From an uncultured Saprospiraceae bacterium (GTDB taxonomy: Bacteria > Bacteroidota > Bacteroidia > Chitinophagales > Saprospiraceae), in assembly GCA_937942465.1 (NCBI GenBank), contig CALDEO010000042.1, positions 1 to 6,420 on the forward strand: a DNA stretch of 6,420 bases. Direction: 5' to 3'. The notes below the pieces were generated by a model. The model had not been told where the DNA came from and ran no database searches. It was given only the letters and a program-made list of their open reading frames with translations. Of the stretch, positions 1 to 6,406 are shown piece by piece. Position numbers and translations under genes: made by a program. The stretch's first letter is position 1. Every line of letters starts with the position of its first letter.

Positions 1-128
1 GCGATCTCTATATCTTGTTTTTTATGGTATTGGTACGGTATTGATATCGGATCATCGTCTATAAACGACGACTGATTATACCGTACGTATTGTGTATCTA
101 AAAACTCTTTAAGCTTCTTTTTAGTCAA
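1..128 (-). CDS. DUF2400/TIGR02757-type protein, N-terminal fragment (continues beyond left edge)
   Basis: Reading the minus strand from TTG at 128-126 gives 42 complete codons with no stop up to the window edge. The peptide begins LTKKKLKEFLDTQYVRYNQ and continues with a DDDPISIPYQY stretch and then KKQDIEIA. The pattern of a short helix, a phenylalanine, an acidic-DPISIP motif and KKQDIEIA is what I know from the N-terminus of the TIGR02757/DUF2400 family, common in Bacteroidota; I recall no established biochemical function for it. TTG is the only usable start: the frame has a TAA at 137-135, two codons upstream, and no ATG or GTG. The gene starts 10 bases after the infB stop with no terminator between, so it is probably the fourth gene of the rimP-nusA-infB operon, translated by close coupling. 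The family assignment rests on about 42 residues and memory of the motif; that this is coding is more certain than its name. Confidence 0.8.
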   Translation of the reverse strand, partial: MTKKKLKEFLDTQYVRYNQSSFIDDDPISIPYQYHKKQDIEI

Positions 129-138
129 TTGTAATTAC

Positions 139-3024
139 TTACTTCAACCGTTGCTTAACTTCTACTATCTCGTATCCTTCGATAACGTCATCTACTTTCA
201 AGTCATTGAAACCCTTAATAGTAAGACCACATTCGAAACCAAACTTGACTTCTTTAACGTCATCTTTAAATCGCTTCAACGAACTTAACTCTCCGATTGC
301 ACCTTCTTTCATCGGGAATACTACAATACCATCTCTGATCACTCTGATCATTGTATTTCTTGTAATCTTTCCTTCATCAACATATGCACCGGCGATCGTT
401 CCGATTTTACTAATTTTGAATGTTTCTCTGACTTTAACTTGAGCAACAATCTTTTCTTCTTTAGTAGGCTCTAGCATACCTTCGATAGCCAATTTCAGCT
501 CATCGATTGCTTCATAAATTATTGAGTATGTCTTGATCTGTACACCTTCTCTCTCTGCAAGTTGTCTCGCATTAGACGATGGTCTTACTTGGAAACCTAT
601 TACGATTGCATCAGATGCTGATGCTAATAGAATATCCGATTCTACAATCTGACCTACAGCCTTATGTAGAACGTTAACTTGTACAGTCTCGATACTCATC
701 TTGATTAGTGAATCTGCTAAAGCTTCTACAGATCCATCCACGTCACCCTTGATTATCAAGTTCAACTCTTTAAATGTACCTAGAGACAATCTTCTACCAA
801 TCTCATCAAGAGAAATACGCTTGCTTGCTCTGTTTGTTTGTTCTCTAGAGATCTGAGCCCTCTTAGAAGCCAATTGTCTAGACTCTTGTTCAGAATCTAC
901 AACCTTAAACTTCTCACCTGCTTGAGGTGCTCCACTCAATCCTAATAATAGAACAGGTGCAGATGGTCCGGCCTTTTTGATACGTTTACCTTTTTCATTA
1001 AACATGGCCTTAACCTTACCAGAGTGCTCACCTGCTACTACAGAATCTCCTATCTTAAGAGTACCATTCTGTACTAACATTTTTGTCACATATCCACGTC
1101 CTTTATCCAAGGATGCTTCAAGTACTGCACCTAATGCTTGTCTGTTAGGATTCGCTTTAAGCTCTAGCATTTCTGCTTGCAATGCTACTTTTTCAAGTAG
1201 TTCTTCTATATTTTCACCCGTTTTGGCTGATATATCTTGTGATTGGTATGTACCTCCCCACTCCTCAATCAACATATTGTGTTCTGCAAGTTGTTGCTTG
1301 ATTCTTTCTGGTTGAGCACCATCCTTATCAATCTTGTTGATAGCGAATACAATCGGTACTCCCGCTGCTTGAGCATGACTGATTGCTTCCTTCGTCTGTG
1401 GCATGATTTCATCATCTGCCGCAACAATGATTATTACGATATCGGTTACTTTAGCTCCCCTTGCTCTCATGGCAGTAAAGGCTTCGTGACCCGGTGTATC
1501 TAAGAATGTTATTTTCTTCTTATCTTCTCCTACACGTACTTCGTATGCTCCGATATGCTGTGTGATACCACCGGCCTCACCATCAGCTACTTTTGCATCT
1601 CGAATATAATCTAGTAGAGAAGTCTTACCATGATCTACGTGACCCATTACAGTTACGATCGGTGATCTTGGTTCTAGGTCTGCAGGATCGTCGATGATCT
1701 CTTCTTCTTGATCCTCTACTGCCTCAGCACTAATAAATTCTACTTCTCTATCAAACTCTCCAGCTACAAGTTCTATGATCTCTGCATCCAATCTCTGGTT
1801 GATCGATACGATCACACCTAGATTCATGCAGGTCATGATGACCTCCGTTACTGGCACATCAAGTAGACCGGCTAACTCAGATACTGAGACAAACTCAGTT
1901 AACTTTAATGAACTCGTGTCTACTTCTTGTTCTTTCTGTTCTTGCTTTTCTCTTTTTTCGTCTCTATTATCTCTACGGATCTTTTGACGCTTATTACGAC
2001 CACCACCAGATATTCTGGCCATAGTTGCTTTGATCTTCTCTTCTATCTCTTTTTTAGAAACTTCTTTTACCTCGTCTCTATTTGATGATCTGGAAGAACC
2101 GCCTCTACCACGTACTGGTCTACCTACACCACCACCACCTCTCGATGCTGTACTGGATGTATTACCTGCTGGAGAGACCTTCTTACGCTTACGTTTTTTA
2201 CGTTTGTTATCGTCGTCAGTTTTAGCCTTATCCTTGCTTGGCGTTTTATTGATCTTAGCAAGTTTAGATGCATCGATCTTACCCATTATCTTAAGCCCTT
2301 TCAATTGAGGGGCTTTAGCTCTAGCCATTGTTACTGGACCAGTAGATGGAGTTGCTTCAGGATCTTTTTTGGCTTCAGCTTCAGGAGCTTTTACAGCTTC
2401 TACTTTTTTCGGCTCTGCCGCTTTCGGTGCTGCTGCTTTATTATCGCTAGATGGACTACTTGCTTCTGGTTTAGGACTAGCTTTCTTTTCTACTACTTTT
2501 TCCTTCTTTGGAGTAGATTTTTTAGAAGAAAGATCTATTTTACCTACAACCTTAAGTTTTGGAGCTTCTGCCTTTGTTGTTTCGATAGTTGTAGACTCTG
2601 GAGTCTCTTCTATTTTAACTTCTGGTGCTGGAGTCTCTTCTTTTACTTCTTCTACTACCTCTACTTTAGGAGCTTCGACAGGTTCAGGTGTTTTCACCTC
2701 TACTACTGGCTCTTCTACCTTAGGTACTTCCTTTACAACCTCCACGATAGGGGCTGGTGCAGGTGGTATTGGTACTATAGGTTTGATTGGTTCAAGTGGG
2801 AGTGGCGCAGCCTCTTCCTTACGTGTACCTATCACGATAGAGTTGGCCTTTTCTTTGACAGCCATAGAATTACTAAATTCCTTTAGTAGCAATTCGTACA
2901 TGTCGTCGGATACTTTGGCAGTTGGTTTGTTTTCTATAACATGACCACCTTTTGCCAGGTACTCCACTATTGTGGAAGTTCCGACATTCAATTCTTTAGC
3001 AATTTTGACTAATCTTTGTGCCAT
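139..3024 (-). CDS. infB: Translation initiation factor IF-2
   Basis: IF2 is the cytoplasmic GTPase that brings initiator fMet-tRNA to the 30S subunit and promotes 50S joining. The 961-residue product starts at ATG 3024-3022. Residues 1-50 form an IF2_N helical domain ([20 protein letters not shown]). Residues about 58-365 are low-complexity linker: first Pro/Val/Glu/Lys-rich, then a basic KRKKRKRKK run (274-282) and an Arg/Gly patch (295-312). A second IF2_N domain covers about 375-425. The G domain is complete: GHVDHGKT 461-468 (G1), T488 in GGITQHIG (G2), DTPGH 509-513 (G3, H513 being the catalytic-type histidine), NKID 563-566 (G4) and SAK 599-601 (G5). Domain II follows from about 628, domain III contains GDVDGS (760-765), and the C-terminal fMet-tRNA-binding domain contains FECG (C932). 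The length fits Bacteroidota IF2, longer than the 890 residues in E. coli because of the linker. Third gene of the operon, 45 bases after nusA, with no strong Shine-Dalgarno. Internal Met codons (for example residue 54) could give shorter forms, but nothing proves it. Confidence 0.98.
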   Translation of the reverse strand: MAQRLVKIAKELNVGTSTIVEYLAKGGHVIENKPTAKVSDDMYELLLKEFSNSMAVKEKANSIVIGTRKEEAAPLPLEPIKPIVPIPPAPAPIVEVVKEVPKVEEPVVEVKTPEPVEAPKVEVVEEVKEETPAPEVKIEETPESTTIETTKAEAPKLKVVGKIDLSSKKSTPKKEKVVEKKASPKPEASSPSSDNKAAAPKAAEPKKVEAVKAPEAEAKKDPEATPSTGPVTMARAKAPQLKGLKIMGKIDASKLAKINKTPSKDKAKTDDDNKRKKRKRKKVSPAGNTSSTASRGGGGVGRPVRGRGGSSRSSNRDEVKEVSKKEIEEKIKATMARISGGGRNKRQKIRRDNRDEKREKQEQKEQEVDTSSLKLTEFVSVSELAGLLDVPVTEVIMTCMNLGVIVSINQRLDAEIIELVAGEFDREVEFISAEAVEDQEEEIIDDPADLEPRSPIVTVMGHVDHGKTSLLDYIRDAKVADGEAGGITQHIGAYEVRVGEDKKKITFLDTPGHEAFTAMRARGAKVTDIVIIIVAADDEIMPQTKEAISHAQAAGVPIVFAINKIDKDGAQPERIKQQLAEHNMLIEEWGGTYQSQDISAKTGENIEELLEKVALQAEMLELKANPNRQALGAVLEASLDKGRGYVTKMLVQNGTLKIGDSVVAGEHSGKVKAMFNEKGKRIKKAGPSAPVLLLGLSGAPQAGEKFKVVDSEQESRQLASKRAQISREQTNRASKRISLDEIGRRLSLGTFKELNLIIKGDVDGSVEALADSLIKMSIETVQVNVLHKAVGQIVESDILLASASDAIVIGFQVRPSSNARQLAEREGVQIKTYSIIYEAIDELKLAIEGMLEPTKEEKIVAQVKVRETFKISKIGTIAGAYVDEGKITRNTMIRVIRDGIVVFPMKEGAIGELSSLKRFKDDVKEVKFGFECGLTIKGFNDLKVDDVIEGYEIVEVKQRLK

Positions 3025-3069
3025 CTATCTTTTTAAATATTATTCCTAAGGTATTAATAAATACTGAAA

Positions 3070-4311
3070 TTAGGCTTCATCTTCGAATTCTGCTTCTAAT
3101 ATTTTCAGTACTTCTTGTATAGTTTCTTCTTCTAAGTCAGTTCTTCTGGCAAGTTCTTGTTTGCTTAAGTCTAGAACACTTCTAGCGGTATCGCAACCAA
3201 TTTTCTTAAACTCATCGATAACCCACTCTTCGATTTCATCTGCAAATTCATCTAAATCTACATCTTCAACTGCTAGTTGGTCACTCTCTCTGTACACATC
3301 TATTTCAAAACCTGTGAGCTTACTTGCAAGCTTAATGTTCGTTCCACCTTTACCGATAGCCAAAGATACTTGATCTGGCTTTAAGAAAACAGAAGCTTTC
3401 ATGTTTTCTAAATCCAATTCGATATTAGTGATCTTAGCTGGTGTCAGAGATCTCTGAATAAACAATATATTATTGCTCGTATAGTTTACGATATCAATAT
3501 TTTCATTCTTCAATTCTCTTACGATACCATGTATTCTAGATCCCTTCATACCTACACAGGCACCTACAGGATCGATACGATCATCATATGACTCTACAGC
3601 TACTTTTGCTCTATCGCCAGGGATTCTTACTATCTTCTTTACAGTAATCAAGCCATCTTCGATTTCTGGCACCTCTTGTTCCAAAAGTTTCTCCAAAAAT
3701 CCACTTGCTGTCCTAGAAATGATAATTGCAGGATTATTATTACGCATCTCTACGCTATGTATAACTCCTCTTACCATATCTCCTTTACGGAAATAATCTC
3801 CTTTGATCATTTCGTTTCTAGGGAGTACTAGTTCATTACCGGTTGCTTCATCAAGGATGAGCATTTCTCTTTTAAGTATTTGGTGTACTTCACCTAATAC
3901 GATATCTCCTACTCTGTCAACATATCTCTTATAGATCTCGTCTTTTTCGAGTTCCATTATTCTTGAGATCAATGTCTGTCTTGCAGCCATAATAGCTCTT
4001 CGACCAAAATCTTCAAGACCTAACTGTTCATAACATTCCTCACCTACTTCATAATCTTCATCAATAGCTTGTGCTTCTGAGTATGAAATCTGACTCATCT
4101 CGTCGGTAACCTCACCGTCGGATACAATCTCTCGTACTCTCCACATCTCAAGATCACCATTCTGAGTATTGACGATAACGTCAAAGTTTTCATCATTGAT
4201 AAACTTCTTCTTGATGAGGGTTCTGAAAACATCTTCCAAAACTCTGACCATAGTAGGTCTGTCAATATTTTTTCCGGCTTTAAATTCCGAAAACGATTCT
4301 ACTAAATTCAT
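3070..4311 (-). CDS. nusA: Transcription termination/antitermination factor NusA
   Basis: NusA binds RNA polymerase and nascent RNA and modulates pausing, termination and antitermination. The 413-residue product starts at ATG 4311-4309. Visible parts in order: N-terminal RNA-polymerase-binding domain (about 1-128), S1 domain (about 133-201, from VGDIVLGEVHQIL to AIIISRT), KH1 with the GMKG loop at 254-257, and KH2 with the GKGG loop at 320-323 in an AIGKGGTNIKLASKLTG context. The tail (about 350-413) contains TARSVLDLSKQELARRTDL, which resembles a single helix-hairpin-helix-like unit, and ends in an acidic segment. The two acidic repeats of the roughly 495-residue E. coli protein are missing, as is usual outside Proteobacteria, so this is a normal short form rather than a truncation. 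It lies 12 bases after rimP and 45 before infB. The bases before the start are A/T-rich with no Shine-Dalgarno. NusA from this operon could act on the leader hairpin upstream of rimP; that is inference. Confidence 0.98.
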   Translation of the reverse strand: MNLVESFSEFKAGKNIDRPTMVRVLEDVFRTLIKKKFINDENFDVIVNTQNGDLEMWRVREIVSDGEVTDEMSQISYSEAQAIDEDYEVGEECYEQLGLEDFGRRAIMAARQTLISRIMELEKDEIYKRYVDRVGDIVLGEVHQILKREMLILDEATGNELVLPRNEMIKGDYFRKGDMVRGVIHSVEMRNNNPAIIISRTASGFLEKLLEQEVPEIEDGLITVKKIVRIPGDRAKVAVESYDDRIDPVGACVGMKGSRIHGIVRELKNENIDIVNYTSNNILFIQRSLTPAKITNIELDLENMKASVFLKPDQVSLAIGKGGTNIKLASKLTGFEIDVYRESDQLAVEDVDLDEFADEIEEWVIDEFKKIGCDTARSVLDLSKQELARRTDLEEETIQEVLKILEAEFEDEA

Positions 4312-4323
4312 AGGTATAAATTT

Positions 4324-4791
4324 TTAAAATCTTACTTTGATCTTTGATTGACTAATGTTATTCATAGCTATAGTTATTTTTTCAGTTTCTTTAACTTTCT
4401 TTTTACTCTTTGGATCTTTCAATACTTCTAAGACAACTTCATCTTCATTTGCGCTAAGCATCACTCCTAGAAATTTGTCACCGTCAATAGTTTTTATTGC
4501 GATATCTCTACCAATGTTTTTAATGTATTGTCTTACCAACTTAAGAGGTCGACCGATACCTGCTGACGATACATCTAGTGTATATTGTTCAGGTATTTGA
4601 GGATCAGCATCTGTATGCTCCTCCACCATTCTGCTTATTCTTCTACATTTAGCAAAAGTAACACCGTCTGTACTATCTAAAAATACTTCAAATTTATTAG
4701 ACGACATAACGATCTCTACAACATAGCAATCATCAAATTCTAATTCTTTGATCGCGTTGGTAACAATGGTATGTAATTGATTCGAATCCAA
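4324..4791 (-). CDS. rimP: Ribosome maturation factor RimP
   Basis: RimP assists late maturation of the 30S ribosomal subunit. The 155-residue product has the two-domain RimP layout: an N-terminal alpha/beta domain (about 1-84) ending in YTLDVSSAGIGRPL (70-83), which matches the family signature Y-x-L-[DE]-V-S-S-x-G-[IL]-x-R-P-L, then an Sm-like beta-barrel domain (about 85-155, with GRDIAIKTIDGDKFLGVML). The start is TTG at 4791-4789. No in-frame ATG or GTG lies between the upstream stop (TGA 4839-4837) and this codon, and the first internal Met (residue 29) would remove half of the first domain. An ATT 12 codons upstream is the only other rare-start candidate, and it lies inside the hairpin loop. 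It is the first gene of the operon, followed by nusA after 12 bases. The length is normal for the family. No Shine-Dalgarno is visible; the upstream leader is T/A-rich. Confidence 0.95.
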   Translation of the reverse strand: MDSNQLHTIVTNAIKELEFDDCYVVEIVMSSNKFEVFLDSTDGVTFAKCRRISRMVEEHTDADPQIPEQYTLDVSSAGIGRPLKLVRQYIKNIGRDIAIKTIDGDKFLGVMLSANEDEVVLEVLKDPKSKKKVKETEKITIAMNNISQSKIKVRF

Positions 4792-4805
4792 ATACGAGTT
4801 TTTAT

Positions 4806-4837
4806 AAAATAAAAAGAGGGAACTAATGCTCCCTCTT
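4806..4837 (-). terminator. Terminator-like hairpin in the rimP leader (candidate attenuator)
   Basis: The sequence has a perfect 8-bp inverted repeat: AAGAGGGA (4814-4821) and TCCCTCTT (4830-4837) with an 8-base loop that can close by one further G-U pair. Read on the minus strand, the stem is followed directly by TTTTTATTTTA, a typical intrinsic-terminator tail; the plus strand has no T-tract after the stem. The hairpin therefore points the same way as rimP, lies about 15-45 bases before its TTG start, and sits downstream of the likely rimP promoter. The neighbour on the other side, mqnC, is divergent, so no upstream minus-strand gene needs terminating. Attenuation of the rimP-nusA-infB operon, possibly linked to NusA level, is the simplest reading. 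A role in mRNA stability, or blocking antisense transcription, would also fit. Confidence 0.65.
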
Positions 4838-4852
4838 CATCCTAATCTGCTG

Positions 4853-4884
4853 CAAATATAGATAAAATCTCTAGACTTTACAAT
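4853..4884 (-). promoter_or_regulatory. Candidate Bacteroidota-type promoter for rimP-nusA-infB
   Basis: On the minus strand TATATTTG (4860-4853) matches the Bacteroidota -7 box TAnnTTTG exactly. ATTG (4884-4881) lies 20 bases upstream of it, near the expected position and sequence of the -33 TTTG/TTG element. Transcription would begin near 4845-4848, giving a leader of roughly 55 bases that contains the terminator-like hairpin. The call is based on consensus and spacing only. Confidence 0.55.
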
Positions 4885-4914
4885 TATTAATAGCACCTGC
4901 CAGCATTTATGCCC

Positions 4915-4944
4915 ATTGCTGTCAACACTCCGCATATATTATTG
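4915..4944 (+). promoter_or_regulatory. Weak candidate promoter for mqnC
   Basis: ATTG (4915-4918) is followed after 18 bases by TATTATTG (4937-4944), one mismatch from TAnnTTTG. The predicted transcript would begin about 15-18 bases before the mqnC ATG. An overlapping alternative -7 box is TACTTTCG (4946-4953), also with one mismatch but with no well-spaced -33 partner. Position is sensible; the sequence match is imperfect. Confidence 0.3.
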
Positions 4945-4966
4945 TTACTTTCGTAATAGACAGACT

Positions 4967-6121
4967 ATGACAAACGAAGCAAGAATCCAAGAATTATTGG
5001 CGAAAGCCATACGAAGAGAGTTCCTTTCTATAGAAGAGGGAGTATTATTATTTGAAGAGGCATCCACTACAGACTTAATGTACGTAGGTAATGCCATCAG
5101 ACAATACCACGTACCCAACAATACGGTGACTTGGATCATAGATCGAAATAGCAACACGACCAATGTATGTATCGCCAATTGTAAGTTTTGTAACTTCTAC
5201 AGACGACCAGGGCACGAAGAAGCATACGTAACCACGATCGAAGAGTATAAAAAAAAGATCGAAGAAACATTCGAACTGGGAGGTGAGCAACTCCTACTAC
5301 AAGGCGGTCATCACCCAGACTTAGGATTGGAATATTACTGTAAGCTCTTCAGTGAGTTAAAGTCTCTCTACCCTAATCTCAAACTACATGCACTAGGACC
5401 ACCTGAGATAGCACATATCACCAAACTAGAACAGAGTACGCATATAGAAGTATTGACTGCATTAAAAGAGGCAGGCCTTGACTCACTACCGGGTGCTGGT
5501 GCCGAGATCTTGAATGATAGAGTACGTAGATTGATCTCAAAAGGAAAGTGTGGTGGTCAAGAATGGCTCGATGTGATGGAAGCAGCTCACAAAGTGGACT
5601 TGACTACATCTGCAACAATGATGTTTGGTCATATAGAGACCAATGAAGAACGGATGGAACACTTTGTAAGATTAAGAGAAGTGCAAGAGCGAAAACCAGA
5701 AGGTGCCAAAGGTTTCTTAGCATTCATACCATGGCCATTTATGGATGAAGACACGATACTCAAAAAAATAAAACGAGCAAGAAATACATGTACTGGAGAC
5801 GAGTACGTACGTATGATCGCAATGAGTCGGATCATGCTACCTAATGTTGTCAATATACAAGCATCATGGCTGACCGTAGGTAAAAAAGTGGCTCAAGTAT
5901 GCCTCCACGCTGGAGCGAATGACTTCGGTAGTATCATGATAGAAGAGAATGTAGTATCAGCTGCTGGAGCAGCATTCAGATTTACAGCAGATGGGATCCA
6001 AGAAGCAATCACAGAAGCAGGATATACCCCACAATTGCGTAATCAGCAGTACGACTATCGAGAGTTACCACAGAATATGAGACAACAAGAGCTAGATCGA
6101 GAGGCGCTTATTGTAGATTAA
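4967..6121 (+). CDS. mqnC: Cyclic dehypoxanthinyl futalosine synthase (radical SAM)
   Basis: MqnC is the cytosolic radical S-adenosylmethionine enzyme of the futalosine pathway to menaquinone; it converts dehypoxanthine futalosine to its cyclic form. The product is 384 residues. The Fe-S cluster motif CxxxCxxC is C68, C72 and C75 (CIANCKFCNFYR). Other segments typical of the family are VTWIIDRNSNTTN just before it, LLLQGGHHPDLGLEYY (about 109-124), HALGPPEIAHI (141-151), LDSLPGAGAEIL (171-182), MMFGHIET (218-225), FIPWPF (253-258) and IQASWLTVGKK with GANDFGSIMIEENVVSAAGA (about 297-335). I chose ATG 4967-4969 because the protein from there aligns with the usual family N-terminus. The frame stays open to a TTG at 4916, but those 17 extra residues lie over promoter-like DNA and look unlike the family. 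It is transcribed divergently from rimP and appears to stand alone here; other mqn genes must lie elsewhere. No residue is obviously missing. Confidence 0.96.
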   Translation: MTNEARIQELLAKAIRREFLSIEEGVLLFEEASTTDLMYVGNAIRQYHVPNNTVTWIIDRNSNTTNVCIANCKFCNFYRRPGHEEAYVTTIEEYKKKIEETFELGGEQLLLQGGHHPDLGLEYYCKLFSELKSLYPNLKLHALGPPEIAHITKLEQSTHIEVLTALKEAGLDSLPGAGAEILNDRVRRLISKGKCGGQEWLDVMEAAHKVDLTTSATMMFGHIETNEERMEHFVRLREVQERKPEGAKGFLAFIPWPFMDEDTILKKIKRARNTCTGDEYVRMIAMSRIMLPNVVNIQASWLTVGKKVAQVCLHAGANDFGSIMIEENVVSAAGAAFRFTADGIQEAITEAGYTPQLRNQQYDYRELPQNMRQQELDREALIVD

Positions 6122-6128
6122 GTTACGT

Positions 6129-6146
6129 GGATTAATTTAATCCTTT
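6129..6146 (+). terminator. Weak terminator-like inverted repeat after mqnC
   Basis: GGATTAATTTAATCC is a perfect 7-base inverted repeat around a single T, able to form a 5-bp GGATT/AATCC stem with a 5-base loop, followed by TTT. It begins 8 bases after the mqnC stop. The stem is short and AT-rich, so termination efficiency is doubtful; the GC-rich hairpin at 6161-6172 may help. Confidence 0.3.
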
Positions 6147-6160
6147 CATACTTAGTGATA

Positions 6161-6174
6161 CTCGCTTGCGAGCG
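6161..6174. repeat. Compact GC-rich hairpin
   Basis: CTCGCTTGCGAG (6161-6172) is a 5-bp perfect inverted repeat around TT. The overlapping CGCT-TGCG-AGCG (6163-6174) offers an alternative 4-bp stem with a 4-base loop. It is markedly more GC-rich than the surrounding intergenic DNA. It could be a terminator stem for mqnC without a T-tract, or part of a dispersed repeat. Confidence 0.4.
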
Positions 6175-6185
6175 ACATCAACTCC

Positions 6186-6201
6186 GCATTAATATTAATC
6201 C
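6186..6201. repeat. AT-rich palindrome, near-copy of 6129-6143
   Basis: ATTAATATTAAT (6188-6199) is a perfect 12-base palindrome within GCATTAATATTAATCC. It closely resembles GGATTAATTTAATCC at 6129-6143, and the two flank the GC-rich hairpin at 6161-6174. This could be a protein-binding site pair or chance in AT-rich DNA. Confidence 0.35.
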
Positions 6202-6292
6202 AAATCATACAAAAAACATAACCTTCTTCATTAGCTAAATCTATCAACCCAACCCACCGTCGTAAAAGTTAAAAAGTATGTGCCACACTGAT

Positions 6293-6309
6293 TGGATATG
6301 TTGTATCCA
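6293..6309. repeat. Small perfect hairpin
   Basis: TGGATA (6293-6298) and TATCCA (6304-6309) form a perfect 6-bp stem with loop TGTTG. No T-tract follows on either strand, so a terminator is not supported. Confidence 0.35.
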
Positions 6310-6353
6310 CCTCATATTTAACATGCACTAATTTAATACGATTTAATTAATAT

Positions 6354-6406
6354 TAGCTTGAAGTTACAAACTTCAAGGAGCGAAGCTAGATCGTGTAGCA
6401 CTGATC
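6354..6406. repeat. Nested inverted repeats, REP-like or mobile-element-derived element
   Basis: CTTGAAGTT (6357-6365) and AACTTCAAG (6369-6377) make a perfect 9-bp stem with a 3-base loop. A second, mutually exclusive pairing joins TAGCTT (6354-6359) to AAGCTA (6383-6388). Immediately after, GATCGTG (6389-6395) can pair with CAC and GATC (6399-6401 and 6403-6406) around TAG, with one bulged T. Clustered hairpins like these, outside genes, recall REP-type elements or ends of insertion sequences, but no transposase is in the window and the copy number cannot be judged from one locus. Confidence 0.4.

Noticed and set aside
33..86. Nested inverted repeat: GTACGGTAT (33-41) with ATACCGTAC (78-86), and inner ATCATCGTC (51-59) with GACGACTGAT (67-76); looked like an infB terminator.
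   Set aside because: It lies wholly inside the left-edge coding region, has no T-tract on either strand, and the bases are explained by codons of the DPISIP region. An mRNA fold remains possible but is not supported.
977..2308. Several other plus-strand frames opposite infB, such as 977-1315, 1243-1503, 1775-1987 and 2030-2308.
   Set aside because: All overlap well-conserved IF2 sequence, share no family features and have no promoter or ribosome-binding context.
2305..2944. Two long plus-strand open frames (2305-2886 and 2369-2944) opposite infB.
   Set aside because: They are antisense shadows of the low-complexity Pro/Val/Glu/Lys linker. Their products are monotonous (Phe/Tyr/Trp-rich or Ser/Thr/Gly-rich) with no domain, while the infB frame is clearly the real one.
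3025..3069. Intergenic gap between nusA and infB checked for a terminator or internal promoter.
   Set aside because: The 45 bases are AT-rich with no stable stem and no clear TAnnTTTG box, so no feature is called.
3070..3220. Possible C-terminal truncation of NusA relative to E. coli.
   Set aside because: The missing acidic repeats are absent in many phyla; the gene ends cleanly with TAA 45 bases before infB and has no decayed remnant downstream.
3161..4600. Plus-strand frames opposite nusA and rimP (3161-3373 and 4355-4600).
   Set aside because: They are shadows of conserved NusA KH2/C-terminal and RimP sequences, with no independent support.
4916..4966. Upstream TTG start for mqnC adding 17 residues.
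   Set aside because: The extension covers promoter-like DNA, does not resemble MqnC N-termini, and a good ATG at 4967 fits the family start.
4945..5853. Minus-strand frames opposite mqnC (4945-5178, 5075-5290 and 5629-5853).
   Set aside because: They are opposite the radical SAM core of a strongly conserved gene and have no recognisable product.
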